DNA of 22,806 nt from a virus. Each line of letters opens with the position of its first letter. The stretch's first letter is position 1. A model generated the notes under the pieces. It worked only from the letters and a program-made list of their open reading frames with translations, did not search any database and was not told where the DNA came from. Below are positions 1 to 5,117 of the stretch, in pieces. The DNA lies in IMG/VR virus record IMGVR_UViG_3300044546_000427, positions 1 to 22,806 of that record; one strand, written 5' to 3'. A program made the translations under genes and the position numbers.

Positions 1-360
1 ATTTTGGTACGGCCTGACTGCATCTGACCTTGACGCTACCAGTCCAGGGTTCTGGTTTAACTCCTTGCAAATAGCAACATCGTCCAGCAACATCCTATAA
101 CTATTTGGCGTCAAGACAATATCATCATTCGCTATCACTACAGCCCCATAACCATCACTCAGCGCCCTGCTGATCACTGCGTTGTAGTCATCACCAAAGT
201 TACTTGGCTCACCCAATATCAGTGTGCAGCCGTATCCGCTAACCACATTCTCTGGACCCTTCAGGTAAACCTGAACGTCAGGTGCGTACTGCCTGATACT
301 CTCAAGCAGTACGGGTAAACCCTTACCGTGGACGGTGCTGATGACAATGGGAGGGTTCAT
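1..360 (-). CDS. Glycosyltransferase-like protein, C-terminus cut by window edge
   Basis: The first 120 residues are visible, with the start at 360 and the reading frame open to the left edge. The protein begins MNPPIVISTVHG. It has a GT-A-like pattern: a short N-terminal beta strand, then 'GEPSNFGDDYNAVI' around residues 50-63, then 'VVIANDDIVLTP' around residues 74-85. The NDD acidic motif sits where GT2-type enzymes keep the DXD motif that holds the nucleotide-sugar metal ion. The role is inferred from this pattern; the acceptor is unknown, and virion or DNA modification are both possible. The start codon overlaps the stop of the upstream Cys-rich gene by four bases (ATGA), so the two are probably translationally coupled in the late operon. 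The catalytic C-terminal half cannot be judged. Confidence 0.7.
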   Translation of the reverse strand, partial: MNPPIVISTVHGKGLPVLLESIRQYAPDVQVYLKGPENVVSGYGCTLILGEPSNFGDDYNAVISRALSDGYGAVVIANDDIVLTPNSYRMLLDDVAICKELNQNPGLVASRSDAVRPYQN

Positions 361-779
361 TCTTCCAGCTCTGTGTCCATTTCCTCGTCTTCAACAATCC
401 AAGCATCACACGTTCTGGAGGCGGCACACTTGAAGTCAAATATCTCGCAGTACCCCAAATCCTCAACGTCTTCGCTACCAATACCCTCGGCAATGCAATC
501 CAGCATCTCCTCGTCTTGGTTGAACGCCGAACAGTTACCGCATCGGCTCATCTTGGCGTCCTTGGCGCTGACGTCCCATTTCTCTGCCTTCCGCATCCAA
601 AACTCGGTATTGGGCAGCTTGGGGTTCTCTGGACCGTATGCCGCCTTGGTAATCGCCTTCTCCCGGTTCTTCAGGTTGAGCGTTACGTCTTGGGTTGCCT
701 CTGGACAACTGTCGCCAGGCTCCTTACCGCCCATGATAATCATCACGGCGTGTTTCATCTCCCTGGGTATGCTTCTCAT
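357..779 (-). CDS. Cys-rich HiPIP-like phage protein
   Basis: A 140-residue protein with an acidic C-terminal tail and a dense Cys cluster: C80-x2-C83, C95, C111, C118 and C124, plus an isolated C25. The segments 'SRCGNCSAFN', 'GYCEIFDFKC' and 'RTCDAW' recall high-potential iron-sulfur proteins, where a CxxC, a third Cys after an aromatic residue and a fourth Cys followed closely by Trp or Tyr bind a 4Fe-4S cluster. The family resemblance is from memory; cluster binding is inference, and the two extra cysteines could mean a zinc or disulfide fold instead. I know similar proteins as uncharacterised phage proteins near packaging genes. It overlaps both neighbours by ATGA. The start at 779 is supported by the upstream overlap and an AAGGGGA-like ribosome site; Met8 is an alternative. 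Confidence 0.8.
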   Translation of the reverse strand: MRSIPREMKHAVMIIMGGKEPGDSCPEATQDVTLNLKNREKAITKAAYGPENPKLPNTEFWMRKAEKWDVSAKDAKMSRCGNCSAFNQDEEMLDCIAEGIGSEDVEDLGYCEIFDFKCAASRTCDAWIVEDEEMDTELEE

Positions 780-943
780 TTCATCCCCTTCTTCATCTTC
801 TGCGCCTTCTGCGCCTCGGACATGGCGATCGCCACGGCCTGGTCACGGGTCTTCACCTTCTGACCGGAGCTGCTCATCAGCTTCTTGTCTTTAAATTCAC
901 CCATCACCTTTGCAATTTTCTTGGTTGCTGCTGTAAGTTTCAT
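776..943 (-). CDS. DUF6496-like small basic protein
   Basis: A 55-residue, strongly basic protein starting MKLTAATKKIAKVMGEF. It matches the pattern of DUF6496 proteins: 'KKIAKVMGEFK', then a Ser/Gly/Lys linker 'SSSGQKV', then 'RDQAVAIAMSEA'. These proteins are common in phages and bacteria and have no established function; the Lys-rich helix suggests nucleic-acid contact, which is inference. The start codon overlaps the terminase stop (ATGA, 940-943), and the stop overlaps the next gene's start (ATGA, 776-779). It therefore sits inside a tightly coupled late operon. Confidence 0.8.
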   Translation of the reverse strand: MKLTAATKKIAKVMGEFKDKKLMSSSGQKVKTRDQAVAIAMSEAQKAQKMKKGMK

Positions 944-2343
944 GCTGCCCTCGTCAGGTTACGTTTCAAACTCGAACCATACTTATGCATCTGCGAGCCG
1001 AACATCGCAGTCCCGGCATCGCTGGCAAATGTAAGGCAAAAGGCATCAGCCTTGTCGGGTGACGCCAACCCACGCTTGCGAATCTCGTCCTTGCCCTCAA
1101 TCTGAATTTTACCCCCGCTGGTAAAAAAGTATCTCACTGTCGCCAACTCAGCAATCAAGGACTCATCCTTGGGAATAACGCAGTCACGCTTCTCCAGCCA
1201 TGCCTTGGCCTTGTGCCACAACTCAGCCTTCAGATTCCGGTAGGTACTCCCCAATGCCGGGGATTCTGCCACGTTAATGCCAATGGCTGGCAACTTCAAC
1301 TCACGAAGCCTGTCCACCACACCAGCCCCCAACCCAATACTATCCACCATAATCTCATGCGGACGTTGGTCCGGTGGCAATGCCTGGTACTCAGCCATCA
1401 CCGCACCAGTCAGTTGCATCAGGTCCAGGTTCTTCCACGTTTTCACTGGCTCGGTAACTGCATTACCCTGCCGCTTGCATAATGCGCTCCTGTCTGACCC
1501 AAACCGCGCAACGTCCAGCCCCCACACAACCTTGGCTATTGGGCTGACTGCTACGTCCCTGTTGGTTGCAGCCTCCAACAATTCCATCGGTATCACCGTA
1601 TCGTCGTCGCTCCTTGGGAAGTCGCCCAGCACCCTTATTCGGTAGGCGTTGGACTCCTCGCCGTACCTAGACTTCATCTCGCCCATATAGGCGTCTGACA
1701 CCCTCGGGCTGTCGGCGCAGCTCACCTTCATGGTCACCCAGTCATCCTTCAGGCGGTTGTGCGTATCAAAGAAGAATCCGCTGCTGCGTACCGGGTTACC
1801 TAAGAGTAACGTCACGGCCTTGTGGCCCGACATACTGCCTGCCGCCGCCTCGAACACCTGCTCTGGTATACCGCTGGCCTCGTCAGCCACCAGCATCACA
1901 TTGTCGGAGTGGACGCCTTGCAACGCCTCGGGCTGCTCTGCGCGTGATGTCCTGGCGCTGATGAACGCCTCTGTCGGTGCCTCCTTAACCTCGATGCGGT
2001 CCTGCTTCACCTCCAGTTGCTCTTGTAACGGCGCGGGAAGTTGTTTCACCCACCGCTTCAGTTCAGCAAACAGCGCATCGTATAGCTGGCTTGAGGTAGG
2101 TGCCGTCACCACAATCTTGACGGGGAAGCGCAGCAGCAGATACCAGATGATGGCCCAGGACGCTGCCGTACTCTTGCCTACGCCATGCCCGGACCTAACG
2201 CTGATGCGCCTGTTGTTGGCTGCAATATGCCCCAAGAATTCCTCTTGCCAGGGGTCGGGTTTAACGCCCAGCACCTCTTTCACAAACAGCACAGGGTTGT
2301 TTCGGTAGAGTTGCGTAAAAGCAACAAATGGGTTTTCACTCAT
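940..2343 (-). CDS. terL: Terminase large subunit
   Basis: A 467-residue packaging motor of usual length. The N-terminal ATPase shows Walker A 'SGHGVGKST' (residues 51-59), a Walker B 'VMLVADEA' (149-156) with catalytic Glu155, and the coupling motif 'LLLGNP' (179-184). The C-terminal RNase H-like nuclease shows 'GLDVARFG' (275-282, Asp277), 'MVDSIGLGAG' (332-341, Asp334) and a third acidic site near 'SPDKADAF' (428-435). The protein pumps DNA into the prohead and cuts the concatemer, working with the small subunit and the portal. The start at 2343 has no Shine-Dalgarno sequence; an A-rich stretch precedes it. A copy of the repeat found around terS lies 12-30 bases upstream. It is followed by ATGA-coupled small late genes. 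Confidence 0.97.
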   Translation of the reverse strand: MSENPFVAFTQLYRNNPVLFVKEVLGVKPDPWQEEFLGHIAANNRRISVRSGHGVGKSTAASWAIIWYLLLRFPVKIVVTAPTSSQLYDALFAELKRWVKQLPAPLQEQLEVKQDRIEVKEAPTEAFISARTSRAEQPEALQGVHSDNVMLVADEASGIPEQVFEAAAGSMSGHKAVTLLLGNPVRSSGFFFDTHNRLKDDWVTMKVSCADSPRVSDAYMGEMKSRYGEESNAYRIRVLGDFPRSDDDTVIPMELLEAATNRDVAVSPIAKVVWGLDVARFGSDRSALCKRQGNAVTEPVKTWKNLDLMQLTGAVMAEYQALPPDQRPHEIMVDSIGLGAGVVDRLRELKLPAIGINVAESPALGSTYRNLKAELWHKAKAWLEKRDCVIPKDESLIAELATVRYFFTSGGKIQIEGKDEIRKRGLASPDKADAFCLTFASDAGTAMFGSQMHKYGSSLKRNLTRAA

Positions 2344-2354
2344 TTTTTAAATTT

Positions 2355-2373
2355 TTTGTGGTCAATGTGGGCA
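2355..2373 (-). repeat. terS-region repeat copy upstream of terL
   Basis: Read on the minus strand this is TGCCCACATTGACCACAAA. It matches the copy in front of terS (2890-2908) at 17 of 19 positions, both differences being transitions. It ends 11 bases before the terL start codon and keeps the same orientation and similar position relative to its gene as the terS copy does. Confidence 0.7.
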
Positions 2374-2374
2374 G

Positions 2375-2454
2375 TTTGTGGGTGGTTTGTGGGTGGTTTG
2401 CTAGGTGTTTGGTGCTGCAGTTTACACCCCCCAGCTTTTTGTCAAGGGGGGGGG
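2375..2454. repeat. Low-complexity spacer between terS and terL
   Basis: The 127-base gap between the terminase genes holds no gene. It contains two exact tandem copies of the 11-mer TTTGTGGGTGG (2375-2385, 2386-2396) and a partial third, then a C6 run (2427-2432) and a G9 run (2446-2454). The C and G runs could pair into a hairpin. The long G run is a likely replication-slippage site. Confidence 0.6.
2419..2445 (-). promoter_or_regulatory. Possible promoter for terL
   Basis: On the minus strand there is a perfect -35 box TTGACA (2440-2445) followed after a short 15-base spacer by TAAACT (2419-2424, four of six matches to the -10 consensus). The short spacer makes it weak. It would give a leader of about 70 bases before terL. 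Confidence 0.3.
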
Positions 2455-2470
2455 CTGTACATCCATACAG

Positions 2471-2881
2471 CTATTCGGCATCTAGGACGGTGATCTGGCG
2501 TAAAGCATCCAGGCGCAAGCTACCTATGTTGATGCTAACCTCAGTTTGCTTCGTGCCATATTGCTTTGGGTCCCAGCGTTCGGCGAGCCATTGTCGCGTT
2601 CTGATGCGATGCAACGGCTTAGCTGGATTGTCATCCGGTATCGAATCAGCTATCGTCAATGTCTCACATGCCATTAGATCGGCGGCACGCACGCGCGCAC
2701 GTAGTATATCGTCCTCGAAGCCCGTCTGACGTATCCAGATGTCCAAGGCACGCTTGCTGATGCCTAAAGATAGGCACACGTCCGCGATGGATTTGCCTAC
2801 CTCAAGCATGCCTACGATTAGGTCCGAGTCGATCGCGTCAAGCACTTCCAGGTCGCTTCGTTTCTTTTTGGTCCCGGCCAT
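2471..2881 (-). CDS. terS: Terminase small subunit
   Basis: A 136-residue protein immediately upstream of terL. The N-terminal half has a helix-turn-helix: 'GKSIADVCLSLGISKRALDIWI' spans about residues 29-50, the usual DNA-binding part of small terminases. The middle has a helical region (ILRARVRAADLMACETLTIAD) typical of the oligomerisation domain, and the C-terminal third carries 'RIRTRQWLAERWDPKQYG', a signature seen in this small-terminase family. It recognises the packaging site and hands DNA to TerL. The start at 2881 has a good ribosome site, AAGGA with a five-base gap. Repeats that could be its binding sites sit directly upstream. Confidence 0.88.
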   Translation of the reverse strand: MAGTKKKRSDLEVLDAIDSDLIVGMLEVGKSIADVCLSLGISKRALDIWIRQTGFEDDILRARVRAADLMACETLTIADSIPDDNPAKPLHRIRTRQWLAERWDPKQYGTKQTEVSINIGSLRLDALRQITVLDAE

Positions 2882-2889
2882 GATGGTCC

Positions 2890-3130
2890 TTTGTAGTCAA
2901 TGTAGGCATTGTAGTCACGTAGTTTTAGGCCGCGCCAGTTCCGCACAAACTGCGCCAACTTCGCGCGCTACGCTGGCGCCCGACCTAACCTATACATATA
3001 CATATACACCCTTAAGATTAAACAGAATACATGGCTACATTGACTACAAATAGGCTTTTCCCCTCTGGTGCGCTGTAGTCAATCGCGCCCAAAAACATTG
3101 ACTACAAATCGGCCACATTGACTACAAATC
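2890..3130. repeat. Clustered repeats with core ACATTGACTACAAA
   Basis: Plus-orientation copies lie at 3032-3050 (TGGCTACATTGACTACAAA), 3095-3110 and 3115-3130; the last two are identical over 16 bases with a 20-base period, about two helical turns. A minus-orientation copy, 2890-2908, matches the 3032 copy at 18 of 19 positions. Shorter minus-orientation half copies (GTAGTCA core) are at 2909-2917 and 3074-3083. A further copy lies at 2355-2373. Copies point towards the gene they precede. Such an array is expected for a sequence-specific DNA-binding protein such as TerS, a replication initiator or a regulator. Confidence 0.85.
2991..3008. repeat. (TATACA)3 AT-rich tract
   Basis: Three exact copies of TATACA in tandem within an otherwise GC-rich flank, between the outer and inner repeat copies. 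It could be a DNA-unwinding or bend element, or supply a leftward -10 box for terS. No clear -35 box accompanies it. Confidence 0.5.
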
Positions 3131-3162
3131 AGGGTAAACACCTATTCCATCGTCTTAAAATC

Positions 3163-3171
3163 TGTTACACT
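3163..3171 (+). promoter_or_regulatory. Extended -10 promoter candidate for mini-gene operon
   Basis: TG-T-TACACT fits an extended -10 element. No good -35 box stands at the right distance (TATTCC at 3143-3148 is poor), which extended -10 promoters tolerate and which also fits activation from upstream. The predicted start near 3178 puts the tandem repeats at roughly -48 to -83. Confidence 0.45.
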
Positions 3172-3177
3172 ACTCTA

Positions 3178-3195
3178 CATGGCAACATCGCCATG
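3178..3195 (+). promoter_or_regulatory. Short inverted repeat in the leader of the mini-gene operon
   Basis: CATGGC-AACATC-GCCATG forms a six-base-pair stem with a six-base loop. It sits at the predicted 5' end of the transcript and 15 bases before the first start codon, just ahead of the AAAGGA ribosome site. It could stabilise the mRNA end or be a small operator. Confidence 0.4.
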
Positions 3196-3210
3196 CACTA
3201 AAGGACCACC

Positions 3211-3498
3211 ATGCAGCACCGCGTAACAGAAGCCCAACTCCAAGCCGTCGTCGCCCGTATCAACAAGATTACCGGCTCACCCCTGACGCCTTACGCTGTC
3301 AACGCTGACGGCAAGCACGTACCGCAACCCGGCAACTATCACATCAGCCACGCATACGGCGGCGTTTGTCTGCATCGTATGCACAACGGAGGCGGCGGCG
3401 TATCCTCACCACTCAGCACCGGCCATATCCCCAAGCGCGAATTGCTTAGCCTAATGTTTGCTTTTATTGAAGGCTTGAACCAAGGGGCGACGGCATGA
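3211..3498 (+). CDS. Conserved phage protein of unknown function
   Basis: A 95-residue protein with the recognisable sequence order 'LQAVVARINKITGSPLTPY', then 'GNYHISHAYGGVCLHRM', a Gly-rich turn, and 'HIPKRELLSLMFAFIEGL' at the C-terminus. I recall proteins with this arrangement in many phages of pseudomonads and burkholderias, none with a known function. The order suggests a helix, a small beta region and a C-terminal helix. It is the first gene of the rightward mini-gene operon, with a clear AAGGA ribosome site five bases before the ATG. Its stop overlaps the next start by ATGA. Confidence 0.85.
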   Translation: MQHRVTEAQLQAVVARINKITGSPLTPYAVNADGKHVPQPGNYHISHAYGGVCLHRMHNGGGGVSSPLSTGHIPKRELLSLMFAFIEGLNQGATA

Positions 3499-3686
3499 TT
3501 ACGCTATCCAATATGTTTAGCCGGTACAGCATCCCCCAATTGCTAGACTTCGCCGATAGCTTGGACCCTAACAATGGCTGGCGCGAGTCGGTCGCAGAAG
3601 ACCCCGCTATAACGCGCGCCGAACTGGCCGACGCCATGCTAGTCGCATACGACGACGCCGACACTCACGCATGGATCAACAAATGA
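3495..3686 (+). CDS. Small acidic protein, unknown function
   Basis: A 63-residue acidic protein. Its middle reads 'SIPQLLDFADSLDPNNGWRE', and the C-terminal half is mainly helical with several Asp residues ('AYDDADTHAWINK'). No family is recognised. The start is fixed by the ATGA overlap with the preceding stop and by AAGGGG seven bases upstream. Its acidity could suit a DNA-mimic or protein-inhibitor role, but nothing in the sequence shows that. Confidence 0.75.
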   Translation: MITLSNMFSRYSIPQLLDFADSLDPNNGWRESVAEDPAITRAELADAMLVAYDDADTHAWINK

Positions 3687-3778
3687 AGCACATTCTCTGG
3701 ACCCTCGTCCAAGCAATTCTCGGCGCGGCCATCTGGGGCGCGCCCTTCGCCTACTATTTTTGGATCATGAAACCATGA
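3683..3778 (+). CDS. 31-aa single-pass membrane peptide
   Basis: A 31-residue peptide, MKHILWTLVQAILGAAIWGAP and ten further residues. Nearly the whole length is one hydrophobic aromatic-rich segment (about residues 4-28) flanked by Lys2/His3 and Lys30. It would span the inner membrane once. The ATGA overlaps with the genes on both sides support it being translated. Tiny membrane peptides of phages can be lysis regulators, superinfection-exclusion or host-takeover factors; none can be preferred here. Confidence 0.65.
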   Translation: MKHILWTLVQAILGAAIWGAPFAYYFWIMKP

Positions 3779-3924
3779 AAATCTACTTTGTGAAAATAAA
3801 ACACAGTGCTACGGGTACTGTGTACACCGTACCAGTACTGGCAAGCTCTCGTGCAGACGCTGAGTACAAGGCCGGCCAATGGCCGTATTCAAACGATTCC
3901 TTTGTGGTTGAGGTGGCAGCATGA
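3775..3924 (+). CDS. 49-aa protein, unknown function
   Basis: A 49-residue protein starting MKIYFVKIKHSATGTVYTVP and ending 'SNDSFVVEVAA'. The pattern is beta strand, turn, beta strand, helix ('SSRADAEYKAGQW'), beta strand, a compact alpha/beta layout. No family is recognised. It is joined to both neighbours by ATGA overlaps. A ribosome site is weak, so translation probably depends on coupling from the preceding gene. Confidence 0.68.
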   Translation: MKIYFVKIKHSATGTVYTVPVLASSRADAEYKAGQWPYSNDSFVVEVAA

Positions 3925-4130
3925 AAATTACTTGGACAGCATCAAATAACTCTACCTTTTTGAACGGTAGCAGGGGCGCGCCTACGATATTGGCCGCCGT
4001 CCGGGCCGCACGGGCCTATGTGCGCGGCGAGTTGTACGGTGATGGTGCGCTTGTTATTATGGTCGACGGCGAACCAGTCCGCCGGGATGAACGGTCGATA
4101 TTTACCAAATTTCAGTGGGTAACATCATGA
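3921..4130 (+). CDS. 69-aa protein, unknown function
   Basis: A 69-residue protein with an N-terminal strand (MKITWTASNN), a helix 'TILAAVRAARAYVRGEL' around residues 22-38 and a C-terminal beta part 'ALVIMVDGEPVRRDE'. No family is recognised. It has a good GAGG ribosome site seven bases before the ATG, inside the end of the previous gene, and ATGA overlaps at both ends. Confidence 0.72.
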   Translation: MKITWTASNNSTFLNGSRGAPTILAAVRAARAYVRGELYGDGALVIMVDGEPVRRDERSIFTKFQWVTS

Positions 4131-4348
4131 AAACACTATCCTGGCCGCACCTGCGCTCCCTTGGCCGTACCGACAACGGAAACAGATGGTATCCACGCGA
4201 AGATATCGCGCCCTACTTCAACGGCCTACGCGCACCATCTAGGGCATGGCCGAACAGCTACGCCAAAGCCGCGCAGACCCTGAAATTTGCGCGCTGGCTG
4301 CGCGATAACCGCCCGGCCCTGGCCGCTCAATTGGGAGTCGAAGTATGA
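4127..4348 (+). CDS. 73-aa basic protein, unknown function
   Basis: A 73-residue basic protein. It has 'NRWYPREDIAPYFNGLRAP' in the N-terminal half and a C-terminal helix 'KFARWLRDNRPALAAQLGV'. The 'RWYPREDIAPYF' segment looks like a small substrate- or DNA-contacting loop, but no family is recognised. A GTG at 4115 would extend it by four residues; the ATG at 4127 is preferred because it forms the ATGA overlap used throughout this operon. Confidence 0.75.
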   Translation: MKTLSWPHLRSLGRTDNGNRWYPREDIAPYFNGLRAPSRAWPNSYAKAAQTLKFARWLRDNRPALAAQLGVEV

Positions 4349-4557
4349 TTCACATCATCACCTACCGTGCCGGCCAACCCGGCTACATTGTCGACCGCCA
4401 GCGCGGCACCGTCGACATCTGGCATGACCAAAAGCGGTACATATATAAATCCGCGCCGCCCGCCGCCGCGCGCGCGTTCATTGAACACGCTTGGCAGCAG
4501 GAATGTATCAAAATCACTGGCCGTCACCCGTCCTATACCGTGGAGAACACACAATGA
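4345..4557 (+). CDS. 70-aa protein, unknown function
   Basis: A 70-residue protein. The N-terminal half is a series of short strands ('IHIITYR', 'GYIVDRQRGTVDIWH', 'KRYIYKS') and the C-terminal half is a helix 'AAARAFIEHAWQQE' followed by a short tail. This looks like a small beta-sheet with one packed helix. No family is recognised. A GGGAG ribosome site lies seven bases upstream, and ATGA overlaps occur at both ends. Confidence 0.75.
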   Translation: MIHIITYRAGQPGYIVDRQRGTVDIWHDQKRYIYKSAPPAAARAFIEHAWQQECIKITGRHPSYTVENTQ

Positions 4558-4880
4558 AAACCATAATCCTGAACCGCGCACGGTACACAGTGCGCGATGA
4601 CCGGCACACTTTTATGTCCGACATTCTCAAGCTCACGGGTAAGCATAAGCCCGTCAAATCGAAGGGGCCAGAGCGGCGCCTGTACCCGGCGGACGGCGCC
4701 ACGCTAAGCACTGCGGCCTATGTCGGGCAGTACTACGCTCTAAACAGTACTCGCAAGTTGTTTAAAAACAACGCGGCGCCTTACGGCGACGCTAACCTGG
4801 CCGGGTTTTATGAGGGTCTTAGCGACCGGGTGAGCATACCCGAGGGCGAGGACAGCATGGAGTTGTGCTATGAGGACTGA
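4554..4880 (+). CDS. 108-aa protein, unknown function
   Basis: A 108-residue protein starting MKTIILNRARYTVRDD. The N-terminal half is basic ('KLTGKHKPVKSKGPERR'); the C-terminal end is acidic ('IPEGEDSMELCYED'). The pattern does not match a family I know. An in-frame start at 4491 lies inside the previous gene; the ATG at 4554 is preferred because of the ATGA overlap and a GGAG site eight bases upstream. It is the longest product of this operon. Confidence 0.75.
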   Translation: MKTIILNRARYTVRDDRHTFMSDILKLTGKHKPVKSKGPERRLYPADGATLSTAAYVGQYYALNSTRKLFKNNAAPYGDANLAGFYEGLSDRVSIPEGEDSMELCYED

Positions 4881-5046
4881 ATTTCACAACGACGAATTCC
4901 AAATAACGTCGGAGGTCATGCAGACCGACGACGGGCGTTGGCGGGTCATGCTGCGCGACGACGACAGTGGCCAAACAGTTGGCCACCAAACGTTCTACAC
5001 CAATGAAACCGACGCCCTGGCCTATGCGGAGAAACTATGCTCTTAG
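4870..5046 (+). CDS. 58-aa acidic protein, unknown function
   Basis: A 58-residue acidic protein beginning MRTEFHNDEFQITSEVMQ, with 'GRWRVMLRDDDSGQTVG' in the middle and a C-terminal helix 'ETDALAYAEKLC'. The order is strand, strand, strand, helix. No family is recognised. It overlaps the previous gene by 11 bases and has a GGAG ribosome site seven bases before its ATG. Confidence 0.68.
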   Translation: MRTEFHNDEFQITSEVMQTDDGRWRVMLRDDDSGQTVGHQTFYTNETDALAYAEKLCS

Positions 5047-5093
5047 CGGCGGCGCTGCTGGCCGCCCTGGTGGCGGTTCTTTTCAACCTATAA
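5037..5093 (+). CDS. 18-aa hydrophobic micropeptide
   Basis: The peptide MLLAAALLAALVAVLFNL is entirely hydrophobic. It overlaps the previous gene by 10 bases, has a GGAG ribosome site five bases before the ATG, and its stop lies directly before the operon's terminator. It is below the length most gene finders accept. The position and ribosome site make translation plausible, but chance cannot be excluded. Confidence 0.45.
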   Translation: MLLAAALLAALVAVLFNL

Positions 5094-5094
5094 C

Positions 5095-5117
5095 AAGCCC
5101 CGAAAGGGGCTTTTTTT
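5095..5117 (+). terminator. Intrinsic terminator of the mini-gene operon
   Basis: AAGCCCC-GAAA-GGGGCTT forms a GC-rich stem with a GAAA tetraloop, followed by a run of seven T (5111-5117). It closes the rightward operon. The stop codon of the convergent primase-helicase gene (5116-5118) lies within this T tract. Confidence 0.9.

Larger units (their letters stand above)
2882..3210. other. Divergent non-coding region between terS and rightward mini-genes
   Basis: This 329-base stretch has no convincing gene on either strand. It separates the leftward terminase genes from the rightward small-gene operon. It holds the repeat family (2890-3130), a GC-rich part with GCGCCA/TGGCGC inverted repeats (2952-2957 and 2974-2979), an AT-rich (TATACA)3 tract (2991-3008), a rightward promoter candidate (3163-3171) and a leader hairpin (3178-3195). 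The combination looks like a control region, packaging site or origin. Confidence 0.75.

Noticed and set aside
328-894. Plus-strand frames opposite the Cys-rich and DUF6496-like genes
   Set aside because: Ser-rich, no ribosome site, and antisense to a chain of ATGA-coupled genes with family resemblance.
1730-2308. Plus-strand frame opposite terL
   Set aside because: Antisense to the conserved ATPase motifs of the large terminase; no motif of its own.
2991-3008. TATACA repeats as a rightward promoter
   Set aside because: No -35 box at a suitable distance and no gene start follows closely; the extended -10 at 3163-3171 is better placed.
3095-3130. Possible CRISPR-like array
   Set aside because: Two 16-base repeats separated by four bases, with other copies inverted and irregular; there are no spacers of normal size and no cas genes.
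4115-4129. GTG start at 4115 for the 73-aa gene
   Set aside because: The ATG at 4127 forms the ATGA overlap used throughout the operon.
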